Below, in pieces: positions 42,882-53,144 of a stretch of 64,000 nucleotides of DNA. A program made the translations under genes and the position numbers. The DNA is taken from assembly GCA_017446225.1 (NCBI GenBank), contig JAFSRH010000048.1, positions 1 to 64,000 of the forward strand, written 5' to 3'. Every line of letters starts with the position of its first letter. Positions within the stretch are counted from its first letter, which is position 1. The stretch is from Oscillibacter sp. (lineage in GTDB: Bacteria; Bacillota; Clostridia; Oscillospirales; Oscillospiraceae). The notes below the pieces were generated by a model that ran no database searches, was not told where the DNA came from, and worked only from the letters and a program-made list of their open reading frames with translations.

Positions 42882-42910
42882 AGACTACCATATTTCCCGG
42901 AAAAATGCAA
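42882..42910 (-). promoter_or_regulatory. promoter of the solute-binding lipoprotein gene
   Basis: On the minus strand TTGCAT (42910-42905), 17 bp, TAGTCT (42887-42882). Confidence 0.55.
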
Positions 42911-42988
42911 GAAAATTTTGAAAGCGGAAAAATTTGGAAACGTTTCCGGCAAAAGAAAAGCGGCCCCGGGGAACCGGGGCGCCGGATT

Positions 42989-43435
42989 TCAGACAATCTT
43001 TTTCAATCGCCGTTCCTGTTCCTGTTCCTTCCCGTAGATGAAATAGCGGAGGATGTCCCTCCGGGTGATGATACCAATAAAGTGGTCGGTATCGTCCACG
43101 ACCGGGACAAAGTTCTGGTTCATGACGGTGTATGTCAGCTCTTCCATGCCCACAGTAATACGCACAGGACGGTAACTGTCCACCCGGAGAATGTTCCGTA
43201 TCCGCAGTTCTTCCAGATTGGTCCGGAAGCCGGAACGCAGGGCCATGCGGTCGTCCAGCAAATGCCAGAGGAAATCGCCCTCGCTGACTGTGCCGGCGTA
43301 TTGCCCATCTCTCGTAATGACTGGAATGGCACTGTACCCTTTCCGGCGCATTTTCTCCAGTCCCTGACGGAATGTGAAATCCTCATAGAGATAAGCCACG
43401 CTCACTTTGGGGAGAAGAAAATAAGCAATGTTCAC
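42989..43435 (-). CDS. CBS-domain protein
   Basis: This 148-residue protein consists of two CBS motifs (FRQGLEKMRRKGYSAIPVITRDGQYAGTVSEGDFL at the start and MNQNFVPVVDDTDHFIGIITRRDILRYF later, read in part). Such pairs bind adenine nucleotides and act as energy or ligand sensors. No effector domain is present. The GTG at 43435 has GGAGG seven bases upstream. The longer open frame has no ribosome-binding site and starts before the promoter. Confidence 0.85.
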   Translation of the reverse strand: MNIAYFLLPKVSVAYLYEDFTFRQGLEKMRRKGYSAIPVITRDGQYAGTVSEGDFLWHLLDDRMALRSGFRTNLEELRIRNILRVDSYRPVRITVGMEELTYTVMNQNFVPVVDDTDHFIGIITRRDILRYFIYGKEQEQERRLKKIV

Positions 43436-43491
43436 GAAAGACCTCCATTTCTTTGCTACTGTGTTCTTTTCAAATTCGCATAACAACGCAC

Positions 43492-43505
43492 TTGTAGTAT
43501 ACAAC
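43492..43505. repeat. second copy of TTGTAGTATACAAC
   Basis: Identical to 40483-40496. On the minus strand it contains TATACT, the likely -10 box of the CBS-domain gene. Confidence 0.6.
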
Positions 43506-43678
43506 ATGACATGAAAAAATTGTGAACAAATTGTGAAGTCGCGGCGTTTGCGTGGAGAAAATCGGCGCGCCGTTTTGTACGTTTCGCCGAAGGCGGACCG
43601 CGCGGGGCGTTTTCCCCGGGAGTACAAAGCGCGTGCGTTTTGTGCTTACGGACTGAAAAACGCCGTTTATTTGTGAAA

Positions 43679-43723
43679 ATTTCAGGAAATTGTGCGGATA
43701 TCCGCCCGTGATTTCAGGAAATT
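43679..43723 (+). repeat. direct repeat with central palindrome upstream of gdhA
   Basis: ATTTCAGGAAATT occurs at 43679-43691 and 43711-43723, 32 bp apart (about three helical turns). The perfect palindrome GCGGATATCCGC (43694-43705) lies between. It ends 7 bp before the gdhA -35 box. Confidence 0.55.
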
Positions 43724-43729
43724 TCCTTC

Positions 43730-45168
<1,439 letters not shown>

Positions 45169-45209
45169 AAGTGACAGTTTCGCTTCCCCGTAAGGCGGAA
45201 GCACGAAAA

Positions 45210-45419
45210 GCCGCCCCGTTTTCACGGGACGGCTCTGTTTTACGGAACCCCGCAAAGGCGGAGAAACGCCGCCTCATTTCCACGGGGCAACTCTGTTGAC
45301 AGGCCCCGCAAGGGCGGAGAAACGCCGCCCCGTTTTCACGGGACGGCTCTGTTTTACGGAACCCCGCAAAGGCGGAGAAACGCCGCCCCGTTTTCACGGG
45401 ACGGCTCTGTTTTACGGAA
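45210..45419. repeat. tandem 58-bp repeat made of terminator hairpins
   Basis: Copies lie at 45210-45267, 45268-45323 (diverged, 56 bp), 45324-45381 and 45382-45419 (partial, 38 bp). Copies 1 and 3 look identical. Each unit begins with a hairpin GCCGCCCCG/CGGGACGGC around TTTTCA followed by CTGTTTT, so each is an intrinsic terminator for gdhA. A GGCGGAGAAAC segment joins units. The array ends 5 bp before the stop of the convergent NlpC/P60 gene. Confidence 0.85.
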
Positions 45420-45424
45420 TACGC

Positions 45425-46345
45425 TCAGAGAACCCGAAGGCCGCCGATATAGTAACGGCTGTGATATCCGCTGGCCAGCGTGCCATAGGTGACTTTACGG
45501 CTGGAAGAGGAGGCGTGAATAAACTGGTTGTTGCCGATGTAAATGCCGACATGGGACGCGGCCTTTCCTCTGGCTACCTTGGGGTCACGGAAAAACACGA
45601 GGTCCCCGGCCCGGAGCGCGGATTTGCTGTAGATTCTCGTTCCCTTGCCGCTTGTCCACTGTCCGGACGCGCTGTGGGGGAAGCTGACGCCGAGCTGTTT
45701 AAAGACGTACATGGTAAAGCCGGAGCAGTCCATGCTTCTGGCGGACGCGCCGCCGTAGACGTAACGCACGCCCAGATAACGCTTCGCAACGGATACCACG
45801 GAGCTGTTCCCCGCGGAAGAGCCGCCTCTGCTGGAAGCAACGCTCGTCAGGTTCAGGAAGTCGCTTCTGATGTAGCCCTCCGTGCCGTACTGGCAACGGA
45901 CCAGATACCACCCGTCATAACAGGCCAGTACCGTGGTATAGGCCTTATTGGCGATGGTCTCTAAAATGTCGCTGTCCTCGGACGGGAGATAGTGGACGCA
46001 GACGCCTTCCGCGTTGACCTGCGCGCGGGCCTCAAAACTGCCGTTTTCCAGTTCCTCAAGGTAATTCGCGGAGACATAGCCGGTCTTTCCCTCATAGGCG
46101 ACCTTAAACCAATCCTCTTCCGTCCGCTCAATCAGGGCCAGCGTGTTGTTCTTGTCCAGACTCATCACAACGGCGGAGTCCGTGGTGGGATACTCACGCA
46201 TATTCAGGGCGTTGCCGGTCGTTTTGGCAATGCCAACGGCCAACTCGTCAGCGGCGGCAAATCCGGCCAACATTGCGGCGGTTGCGGCGGAAATCAGGAA
46301 AACGCGGGCCGCTTTACAGGGAAAGTGTATCATACGGTGGATCAT
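45425..46345 (-). CDS. secreted NlpC/P60 peptidoglycan hydrolase with SH3 domains
   Basis: This 306-residue protein has an N-terminal signal peptide (FLISAATAAMLAGFAAA), two bacterial SH3 domains (about residues 35-100 and 105-165), a Ser/Gly linker, and a C-terminal NlpC/P60 domain. The catalytic Cys is in MDCSGFTMYVF (about 209) and His in ASHVGIYIGNNQFIHA (about 265). It should cleave stem-peptide bonds in peptidoglycan. Starts at 46345 and 46333 are both possible; AAAGG is adjacent to the first and 12 bases from the second. Confidence 0.92.
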   Translation of the reverse strand: MIHRMIHFPCKAARVFLISAATAAMLAGFAAADELAVGIAKTTGNALNMREYPTTDSAVVMSLDKNNTLALIERTEEDWFKVAYEGKTGYVSANYLEELENGSFEARAQVNAEGVCVHYLPSEDSDILETIANKAYTTVLACYDGWYLVRCQYGTEGYIRSDFLNLTSVASSRGGSSAGNSSVVSVAKRYLGVRYVYGGASARSMDCSGFTMYVFKQLGVSFPHSASGQWTSGKGTRIYSKSALRAGDLVFFRDPKVARGKAASHVGIYIGNNQFIHASSSSRKVTYGTLASGYHSRYYIGGLRVL

Positions 46346-46392
46346 CCTTTCATGTCTTAAAACGTAATACTCAGCGCTTCCCCGAAGGGGAC

Positions 46393-46731
46393 TTATTTCC
46401 CCTTCAAGGCCCGGTCAAGCCAGACATAGGCGAAGTCCATGGCGGTGTAAAGATTGTCCTTTTCGCCCTTCTTGATGACTCTGTCCCGTGACTTTGCGTC
46501 CAGTTCGGTGGACTGAAGCTGGATGGAAATTTTGGTGGCAAGGTTCAGCGACTGGTCCGCGTCAGGTTGCGCAACGTCCGGTTTTTTCGGTTCCAGCCGG
46601 GTGGTTTCCATGATTTGCATCATGACAATATAGGGGTCGGCCATAGAGCCATAATAAATCAGGTTGCCGGAGCGGCGAAGGGGATGGCCCCGGTACATCA
46701 GGCCTTCCTTCTTCTGTTTTGCGCTTGCCAT
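46393..46731 (-). CDS. small conserved protein of unknown function
   Basis: This 112-residue soluble protein has a basic start (ASAKQKKEGLMYRGHPLRRSGNLIYYG, read in part) and MADPYIVMMQIMETT, SIQLQSTELDAKSRDRVIKKGEKDNLYTAMDFAYVWLDRAL. Similar proteins occur in related clostridia but I know of no function. GGGAGGG precedes the ATG at 46731, and a strong promoter lies just upstream. The longer open frame starts ahead of that promoter and is rejected. The NlpC/P60 gene follows 47 bp downstream and may be co-transcribed. Confidence 0.8.
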   Translation of the reverse strand: MASAKQKKEGLMYRGHPLRRSGNLIYYGSMADPYIVMMQIMETTRLEPKKPDVAQPDADQSLNLATKISIQLQSTELDAKSRDRVIKKGEKDNLYTAMDFAYVWLDRALKGK

Positions 46732-46762
46732 GTGAACCCTCCCTTGAAATTTTTGTAACCGG

Positions 46763-46791
46763 ATTGTAACAGTTTTGTTTTGATTTGTCAA
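46763..46791 (-). promoter_or_regulatory. promoter of the 112-residue protein gene
   Basis: On the minus strand TTGACA (46791-46786), 17 bp, TACAAT (46768-46763). Confidence 0.8.
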
Positions 46792-47012
46792 CGTTTCCGT
46801 GCTGTATAAAATGACGGAAATATTTAAACATTTTATGAACTTCCTGTTGAAGATATCCAAAATTACCATAAAACCACGGAAAACGGCAGTTTTTTACAGC
46901 CCCGGTCCCGCGGAAACTTTGTCACTGTTTGTCATCTTTTGTAATATCTTCCAAGGGCGGCGCACGCGCCGTTACGGGCAAAACACGCCCCCCGCGCCGC
47001 GCGGCCGCGTAC

Positions 47013-47714
47013 TCAGGAGAGGCGCAGAATTTCCTTTTTCAGACGCGAAATAATGCGTTTTTCCAGCCGGGAGATATAGGATTGTGAAATCCCCAGCACA
47101 TCCGCCACTTCCTTTTGGGTGCGCTCCCTCCCGCCGCCGAGACCGAAACGCATGGTGATGATCTGCCGTTCGCGGGGCGGTAACAGGCTGATGGCGTGGA
47201 ACAACAGTTCCCGGTCCACGTCCTCTTCCAGCGGCCTCATGACAATATCGGCTTCCGTGCCGAGCACGTCGGAGAGTAACAGTTCGTTCCCGTCCCAGTC
47301 GGTATTGAGCGGCTCGTCAAAGGAGATTTCCCCCCGCCGGTTCGCGTTCTTGCGCAGGTACATGAGGATTTCGTTTTCGATACAGCGGGAAGCGTACGTT
47401 GCCAGTTTGATGTTTTTTTCGGCGCGATAGGTCCCCACCGCTTTAATCAGGCCAATGGTCCCAATGGAAATAAGGTCCTCAATGTTGATTCCGGTATTTT
47501 CAAAGCGGCGCGCGATGTAGACCACCAGCCGGAGATTGTGTTCTATCAGTTCCTGACGCGCGGCCTCTTCCGTGGTATGTTCCAGCAATTCGGCCTCCCT
47601 TTCCCGGCTCAGGGGCAGTGGCAGGGTGTCACTGCCGCCGATGTAGTGAATTTCCGCGTCTGTCTGTCCCAGCAGACGCTTTGCCATCTCCCGCATTGCT
47701 CCGAATATCCCCAT
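47013..47714 (-). CDS. sigE: pro-sigma-E, mother-cell sporulation sigma factor
   Basis: Sigma-E (233 residues with pro-sequence) directs early mother-cell transcription. The N-terminal pro-segment leads to [17 protein letters not shown], matching the region where Bacillus SpoIIGA cleaves. Region 2 shows [34 protein letters not shown] and [22 protein letters not shown] (read in part). Region 4 shows [23 protein letters not shown]. The start at 47714 gives a family-like N-terminus; 47729 is an alternative. It overlaps the end of spoIIGA by 86 bp, so translation is coupled. Confidence 0.95.
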   Translation of the reverse strand: MGIFGAMREMAKRLLGQTDAEIHYIGGSDTLPLPLSREREAELLEHTTEEAARQELIEHNLRLVVYIARRFENTGINIEDLISIGTIGLIKAVGTYRAEKNIKLATYASRCIENEILMYLRKNANRRGEISFDEPLNTDWDGNELLLSDVLGTEADIVMRPLEEDVDRELLFHAISLLPPRERQIITMRFGLGGGRERTQKEVADVLGISQSYISRLEKRIISRLKKEILRLS

Positions 47715-48555
47715 AGGTTCCGATTCCATCCTTTCCGATTTCCCCGCCCCAGAGCGCGGAGTAGCCCTGTCCGAAGCCCGTGGGCGACAGGGCCAGACGC
47801 AGGCACGGATAACGCGGCCCGCCGATTTCCGCCCAGTCGCTTTCAACGCTCAGAAGCAGTCCGGCGGGCACGCCGACCGCGTGGTAGGGCAACAGGCGGG
47901 GCCGCAGGGAAGGCGACAACTTTACGAACGGTTCCAGCAAATCCGGCGGACTTCGCAGGGCCTCCCGCGTCAGGTACGGCGCCAGCGGAGCCGGAAACGC
48001 GCTTGGAAGCGCGTCCGGGGCGAGTACCAAGACCGGCCGGCCGGCGTCCGAAAGCGTATTGCCGCTGTCATGAAGCGCGGTCAGCTCCGTAACGCGTCCG
48101 CACACACAGACGCGTACGGGAAGGAGCGTCCCGGCGGCGTGGTGGCGGGCGGCGGTCCGGAAAAACACCGCCAGCAGAACCCACGCGCCCAACGCCACGA
48201 ACAGAAACGTTGTCGCGTTGGTCCCCGTTGCGCCTGAAAACAGATTCAGGGCCAGTACCCCGCCCGCGAGCGCGCAGGAGACCGTGAAAAACAACAGCGT
48301 CAGCCGCGCAAGGTGTTCTTCGTGACCGAACGCGATCAGGCACAGTCCCACGCCCGCGGCGCATTTGACGGGGGCGGCCGTCAGGAACGCCCAGCCGGGG
48401 AGCCACGCCGCCGCCGCGTACACTCCCCCCAGACCGGCCGCCAGCAGACAGCGGCCCGTATGGGGAGCGCGTCCGGCGAGACGGGCCGTAATAAGCAGAA
48501 GCAGGCAGTCCGTGGCGGCATTGAGGACAAAGACACTGTCTATGTAAACAACCGT
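47629..48555 (-). CDS. spoIIGA: sigma-E processing peptidase SpoIIGA, apparent ACG start
   Basis: SpoIIGA is the membrane aspartic protease that activates pro-sigma-E. The protein (308 residues; Bacillus 309) has five N-terminal membrane segments beginning [20 protein letters not shown], then a protease domain with the catalytic HDSGNTL (about residue 171). There is no ATG, GTG or TTG near the conserved N-terminus. Aligned to Bacillus MKIYLDVIWLLNF, the start codon position is ACG (48555-48553), with GGAGG eight bases upstream and a TATAAT box at 48585-48580 whose transcript would begin after any upstream start. ATT at 48561 is a second choice. It lies directly upstream of sigE. Confidence 0.85.
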   Translation of the reverse strand, partial: TVVYIDSVFVLNAATDCLLLLITARLAGRAPHTGRCLLAAGLGGVYAAAAWLPGWAFLTAAPVKCAAGVGLCLIAFGHEEHLARLTLLFFTVSCALAGGVLALNLFSGATGTNATTFLFVALGAWVLLAVFFRTAARHHAAGTLLPVRVCVCGRVTELTALHDSGNTLSDAGRPVLVLAPDALPSAFPAPLAPYLTREALRSPPDLLEPFVKLSPSLRPRLLPYHAVGVPAGLLLSVESDWAEIGGPRYPCLRLALSPTGFGQGYSALWGGEIGKDGIGTYGDIRSNAGDGKASAGTDRRGNSLHRRQ

Positions 48556-48579
48556 TGTAATCGCCTCCGTTCCGTGGCT

Positions 48580-48585
48580 ATTATA
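48580..48585 (-). promoter_or_regulatory. -10 box of spoIIGA-sigE
   Basis: TATAAT on the minus strand. No TTGACA lies at 17 bp, as in the Spo0A-activated spoIIG promoter of Bacillus. The expected transcript start is about 48573, a few bases before GGAGG. Confidence 0.55.
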
Positions 48586-48704
48586 GCCCCCGGCGCGTGG
48601 GAAAGCGGTCGGAAAAAGGCGGCGGCGCCGAGTTTGTATCGCCCTCCGGCCTGACAGCGGCGGGGAAACGCGTTTTTCCGGGGCGTGCGGAGCGAATTTT
48701 CCGG

Positions 48705-48733
48705 TTGACACAAGCCCCGACAGCGTGTACAAT
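48705..48733 (+). promoter_or_regulatory. promoter of comEC operon
   Basis: TTGACA (48705-48710), 17 bp, TACAAT (48728-48733). Confidence 0.85.
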
Positions 48734-48833
48734 GGAAGAGGCTTTACAGGGGCGTTCCGGACGATTTCCGACACTTTCCGGTAATTTTTGACAGGCGATA
48801 CGCTTGAACGCCGTCTCCGCTAATGGGGGTGCC

Positions 48834-51074
48834 ATGAGAATTCTGTGTCTGTTTTGCGGGGCCTTCTCCGCCGGAATCTTTCTGGCACAGTATCTGGTCC
48901 CCGAACGCTTCCTTCTTTCCTGCGCTCTGGCCGGATTTCTGTTGGCCTGCGCGCGCTTCCTGTTGTCCGGCGACACCGGAAAACGGGTACTGCTCATCGG
49001 AACCGGCCTTTCTCTGGCGTTCGGCTATGACTGGCTCTATCTCCGGCAGACGGTCGGCGCGCTCTCCGGGGCGTACGATACGGAGCGGACGGTCTCTATG
49101 ACGCTGTGCGATTACGCGGAGTCCGCGTCATGGGGCGCACGGGTCCCCGTACGGGTGGACGGCGTCCCGGGACAGGTCCTGTATTACGGCAAGCGGGACC
49201 TGCTGGAACTCCGCCCGGGCGTGACGCTCCGGGATACGGTACGGCTGGCGGACGCGCGCCGGATCCGGGAAAGCGATGTCACCTCGTTTACGTCCAGAGG
49301 CGTCTTTTTGCTGGCCTACGGGCGCGGAAACGCCTCCGTTGAAAGCGAACGGAAAAGCGGCAACGTTCGCTGGTGGCCGGTCCGCGCGGGCCGCGCAATA
49401 CAGGAACGTATCCGGGAAGCGTTCCCCGGAGACGCCGCGCCGTTCCTCTCCGCTCTCCTGACGGGTGACCGGACCGGACTCTCCGTGTCCGCCGCCGTGA
49501 ACATCTCGGAAACGGGACTGTCTCATGTGCTGGCGGTCTCGGGTATGCACTGCGGCTTCCTTGTCGCCCTGATTGCGTTCCTCTTCCGGCGCCGTCCCCG
49601 GACAACGGCGGCCGCCGGTATTCTTACGCTTGTCTTTTACGCGCTTCTGACCGGGGCGAAACCGTCCGTCATACGCGCCTGTATCATGTTGTCCATGCTC
49701 CTGATCGCGCCGCTGGTCCGGCGTGAAAACGATCCGCCGACCGCGCTTTCCATTGCGCTCTTTCTGATTCTGTTACAAAACCCGTTTGCGGCGGCGTCCG
49801 TCAGTCTGCAACTCTCTTTTGCGTCCGTGGCGGGCCTGCTCTGTATGGCTCCCAAACTTTACGCCGCCCTCCGCGGGGACGCGCCGTCCGGCGTCCGGAA
49901 ATTCGTGGCCGCGTCCCTGTCGGCATCCGTAAGCGTGGCCGTGTTCACCGCGCCGCTGTGCGCCGTCTACTTCGGCGCGCTGGCGCTCATTGCGCCGTTG
50001 AGTAACTTGTTGTGTCTGTGGGCGGTCGGCGCGGCGTTCGTCTCCGGACTGGCCGTCACCGCGCTGTCGTTTCTTTGCGCGCCGCTGTCCGCGCTCTTGG
50101 CATGGGCGCCCGCCCTGCTGATTCGTTACGTCCTGTTCTGCGCCCGTCTGCTGTCGGGCGTCCCGCTTCACGCGGTCTACTTCGCGAACCCGTTTCTGAA
50201 ATACTGGCTTCTCTACGTGTACCTGCTCTTTGCGCTGGCGCGTCCCCTGAAACGCCGCGCGCTGGCCGCGTTGCTGTCGTGCGTGACGCTCTTTGTCACG
50301 CTCCGCACAGGTCAGGCCCTGTACAACAGCGGCATGGACGCGCTCGCGCTGAACGTGGGACAGGGACAAAGTATCGTCCTAACGTCCAAGGGCCGCTTCG
50401 CGCTGGTGGACTGCGGCTCTTCCAACCGTTGGATGGACGCCGGGACCATTGCCGGACAAAATCTGCTCGGCATGGGATGTCGGCGGCTGGACGCGCTGAT
50501 ACTCACGCACTATGACAGCGACCACGTAAACGGTATCGAAACGCTGTTGGCCCGTCTGCGCGTGAAAACGCTGTACGTCCCGGAAGCGTTGGACGACAAC
50601 GGCAACGCCGCGGACGTTCTGGCCCTCGCGGAACGTTACCGCGTCCCCGTGCGTACCGTACGGGAACGGACGGCCATGGGCTTCGGACTCGGACAGTTGG
50701 CGCTCTTTCCCCCTGTGGGCGCCGCCGGAAGTAACGACCTCGGACTGTCCGTGCTGGCCTCCGCCGGGGACGCCGATTTGCTCATCACCGGCGATATGGG
50801 ACAGGACGCCGAACGCCTGCTCATCCGCCGTTACGCGATACCGGACTTGGAGGCGTACATCGCGGGGCACCACGGTTCCAAATACGCCACCTCGGACGAA
50901 CTGCTTTCCACGCTGACGCCGGAAACGGTCTGTATCAGTGTGGGCGCGAACAGTTACGGCCACCCGGCCCCCGAAACGCTCCAACGCCTGTCGGAACATC
51001 ACTGCGCCGTCTACCGGACAGACCTTGACGGCGCCGTACATCTTCGCATGAATCCAACCCGCCTGCCGCCATAG
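48834..51074 (+). CDS. comEC: ComEC/Rec2 DNA-uptake channel
   Basis: This 746-residue membrane protein carries single-stranded DNA across the membrane in competence. The order is N-terminal helices and OB-like domain (to about 200), the competence domain with VLAVSGMHCGFLVALIAFLF (about 235) and GAKPSVIRACIMLSMLL, and a C-terminal metallo-beta-lactamase domain (ALNVGQGQSIVLTS about 505; THYDSDHVNGI; HHGSKYATSDELL about 682). It is full-length. The ATG at 48834 follows GGGGG; a TTG at 48804 is possible. holA follows 8 bp later. Confidence 0.93.
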   Translation: MRILCLFCGAFSAGIFLAQYLVPERFLLSCALAGFLLACARFLLSGDTGKRVLLIGTGLSLAFGYDWLYLRQTVGALSGAYDTERTVSMTLCDYAESASWGARVPVRVDGVPGQVLYYGKRDLLELRPGVTLRDTVRLADARRIRESDVTSFTSRGVFLLAYGRGNASVESERKSGNVRWWPVRAGRAIQERIREAFPGDAAPFLSALLTGDRTGLSVSAAVNISETGLSHVLAVSGMHCGFLVALIAFLFRRRPRTTAAAGILTLVFYALLTGAKPSVIRACIMLSMLLIAPLVRRENDPPTALSIALFLILLQNPFAAASVSLQLSFASVAGLLCMAPKLYAALRGDAPSGVRKFVAASLSASVSVAVFTAPLCAVYFGALALIAPLSNLLCLWAVGAAFVSGLAVTALSFLCAPLSALLAWAPALLIRYVLFCARLLSGVPLHAVYFANPFLKYWLLYVYLLFALARPLKRRALAALLSCVTLFVTLRTGQALYNSGMDALALNVGQGQSIVLTSKGRFALVDCGSSNRWMDAGTIAGQNLLGMGCRRLDALILTHYDSDHVNGIETLLARLRVKTLYVPEALDDNGNAADVLALAERYRVPVRTVRERTAMGFGLGQLALFPPVGAAGSNDLGLSVLASAGDADLLITGDMGQDAERLLIRRYAIPDLEAYIAGHHGSKYATSDELLSTLTPETVCISVGANSYGHPAPETLQRLSEHHCAVYRTDLDGAVHLRMNPTRLPP

Positions 51075-51082
51075 GAGGACGT

Positions 51083-52189
51083 ATGCCGCCCAGAACGTCA
51101 AAAAAACCGAAAACCGACAAAAAAGCGGAAACCATGCGCGCCTTCCGGACGGCCTTGGCTTCCGGCGACCCGAACGCGCCGGGACGGGTTTACATCTTTC
51201 ACGGTGAGGAAACTTGGCTCCGGGACTTCTACCTTTCCGAACTCCGGAAACTGCTCGTCCCGGAAACGTTCTCCGCCTTCAACTACCACCGTCTGGACGG
51301 CGCGGGCTTGGACGTCCGGGAACTCTCGGAGACGGCGGAGGCCATGCCCATGATGTCCGACCGGACCATGATTGTCGTCACGGACTACGACTTTTCCCGC
51401 GTACCGGACGGACAGCGCGCGGCCTTATGCGCCTTTCTCGCTGATGTGCCGGAATGGTGTTGCGTGGCCTTCCACTGCGACACCGTCCCTTACCGCCTCA
51501 CGCGCGCGGAGGGCGACACGCAGAAGGCGGATCGCGAACTAAAAAAGACGCTCGATGCCTGCGCGCAAGTATTGGACTTCGTGCCGCTGGACCAGCCGGA
51601 GCTTTTAGACTGGATTGCCGCGTGTTTCCGACAGCGCGGGAAATCCATTGACCGGCATACCGCCGAATACCTTATTTTTACCTGCGGCCGTCTCATGGCC
51701 GGACTGTTACAGGAAATCGCAAAAATCGCGGACTACGTCAGCGGGGACGCCGTCACCCGGCGCGACATTGACGAGATTGCCGACCCGGTCCTTTCCCGTC
51801 AGGCCTTTGACCTTTCCAATGCCGTTTCGGCCGGAAACTATGACGCCGCCGCCGCCGTCCTCGGCGACTTAATCAAAATGCAGACCGTACCCTATATGAT
51901 TTCCGGAGCCTTGGGCAAGGAACTGCGCCGACTTTACACCGCACGCCTCGCCCTTGACTACGGCAAGGGTCAGGACTGGCTCATGGACATCTGGAATATG
52001 AAATCGGGCTACCCGGCCAAATTAGCGTTGTCGGCGGCGCGCCGTACCACAACTTCTTGGTGCGCGTGGGCGGTGCGCGAGTGTGAGATACTCGACCGCC
52101 GCATGAAGTCCGAACGCGGCATGGACCCTGTCGCGGAACTGAAATTTCTTCTGGTCCGCCTGAGCATGGCCCGGAGAGAACACGCATAG
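51083..52189 (+). CDS. holA: DNA polymerase III delta subunit
   Basis: This 368-residue clamp-loader subunit opens the beta clamp. It has RVYIFHGEETWLRDFYLSELRKLL at the start (about residues 30-53), the clamp-contact region, and the C-terminal collar domain (DEIADPVLSRQAFDLSNAVSAGNYDAAAAVL, read in part). The comEC-holA order is common in Firmicutes. AGGAGG precedes the ATG. Confidence 0.9.
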   Translation: MPPRTSKKPKTDKKAETMRAFRTALASGDPNAPGRVYIFHGEETWLRDFYLSELRKLLVPETFSAFNYHRLDGAGLDVRELSETAEAMPMMSDRTMIVVTDYDFSRVPDGQRAALCAFLADVPEWCCVAFHCDTVPYRLTRAEGDTQKADRELKKTLDACAQVLDFVPLDQPELLDWIAACFRQRGKSIDRHTAEYLIFTCGRLMAGLLQEIAKIADYVSGDAVTRRDIDEIADPVLSRQAFDLSNAVSAGNYDAAAAVLGDLIKMQTVPYMISGALGKELRRLYTARLALDYGKGQDWLMDIWNMKSGYPAKLALSAARRTTTSWCAWAVRECEILDRRMKSERGMDPVAELKFLLVRLSMARREHA

Positions 52190-52200
52190 GGGGTGGAGCA

Positions 52201-52818
52201 ATGCGGCGTATCGCGGAAGTCATCGTTGTGGAGGGCAAGTACGACAAAAACACGCTTTCTCAGGCGGTGGACGCGTCCGTTGTGACATTGGAGGGCTTCG
52301 CGGCGTTTCACGACCGGGAAAAGCTCTCGTTTCTCCATCGACTGGCGGAAAAACGGGGGCTGATTGTCCTGACGGACAGCGATGGCGCGGGCTTCGTGTT
52401 ACGGAACTTCCTCAAGGGCGCGCTTCCGCCCGAACGCGTCAAACACGCCTACATCCCGGACATCCACGGCAAGGAACGCCGCAAGCGGACCCCGGGCCGG
52501 GAAGGGAAATTAGGCGTGGAGGGTATGCGCCCCGAAATCCTGCTGGACGCCTTGCGCCGCGCGGGGGCCACGTTCTTGGACGAATCGCCGCGGGAAAAGC
52601 CGGAGGAAGCCCCGATTACCATATCCGATTTCTTCGCGTGGGGCCTGACCGGCGCGCCGGACAGCGCCGAAAGACGCCGTGCGCTCTTAAAACGGCTTTC
52701 CCTTCCGGAGAAACTCAGTACCCACGCGCTTTTGGACGCGTTAAATCTGCTCTACGGCCGGGAGCGTTTCCGTGAGGTGTTGCGCGCTTTCAAACGGGGA
52801 GACGATGGGAGGCTGTGA
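52201..52818 (+). CDS. TOPRIM nuclease, ribonuclease M5-like
   Basis: This 205-residue protein has a TOPRIM domain (VIVVEGKYDKNTLSQAVDA about residues 7-25, with the catalytic Glu; VLTDSDGAGFVLRNFL about 55-70, with the DxD) and a C-terminal DUF4093-like part. RNase M5 matures 5S rRNA in low-GC Gram-positives; many clostridia have this short paralogue. Whether it processes 5S rRNA is not certain. It is 11 bp after holA, with GGGGGTGGAGC as ribosome-binding site. Confidence 0.8.
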   Translation: MRRIAEVIVVEGKYDKNTLSQAVDASVVTLEGFAAFHDREKLSFLHRLAEKRGLIVLTDSDGAGFVLRNFLKGALPPERVKHAYIPDIHGKERRKRTPGREGKLGVEGMRPEILLDALRRAGATFLDESPREKPEEAPITISDFFAWGLTGAPDSAERRRALLKRLSLPEKLSTHALLDALNLLYGRERFREVLRAFKRGDDGRL

Positions 52819-52873
52819 GAAGGAAATCACAGGTCTGTCTCCCCGATACAGTTGAAGTTTAGGAGGGCTACAG

Positions 52874-53125
52874 ATGAGGAAGTTCTTGTTCGACTCGGCG
52901 ACACTGGGGGAGGGCACGGTGGAATATTCCCTCGTGACCGGCACGCCGGACGCTGACAGGGGGGAGTATGGCATTTTAGTGGAGTCCGGCGCCGAACAGA
53001 CGCTGATTCCGGCAATCTCCGTTTCCCGTTTCCGGGCGCTGGAACTGCTGGGGATGATGTGCCGGGGACTGGTGACGCCTGTCACCGCGTGGGACGTGGC
53101 GGAAGACTGGCTTGCCGCCACATGA
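52874..53125 (+). CDS. DUF6514-family small protein
   Basis: This 83-residue soluble protein (GEGTVEYSLVTGTPDADRGEYGILVES and SRFRALELLGMMCRGLVTPVTAWDVAEDW, read in part) matches what I recall of the DUF6514 family, which has no known role. AGGAGGG precedes the ATG. It lies between the RNase M5-like gene and glnS on the same strand. Confidence 0.7.
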   Translation: MRKFLFDSATLGEGTVEYSLVTGTPDADRGEYGILVESGAEQTLIPAISVSRFRALELLGMMCRGLVTPVTAWDVAEDWLAAT

Positions 53126-53144
53126 ACAACAGGAGGGATACCCA

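Noticed and set aside
45210..45419. CRISPR array
   Set aside because: The units abut directly, with no unique spacers, and no cas genes are near. Each unit is a terminator hairpin.
46958..46971. CGGCGC/GCGCCG palindrome after sigE as terminator
   Set aside because: The stem is short with a 2-nt loop and no U-run on the minus strand; a chance GC palindrome is likely.
48556..48774. Long N-terminal extension of SpoIIGA starting at 48774
   Set aside because: It would begin upstream of the TATAAT box and adds a sequence unlike any SpoIIGA N-terminus.
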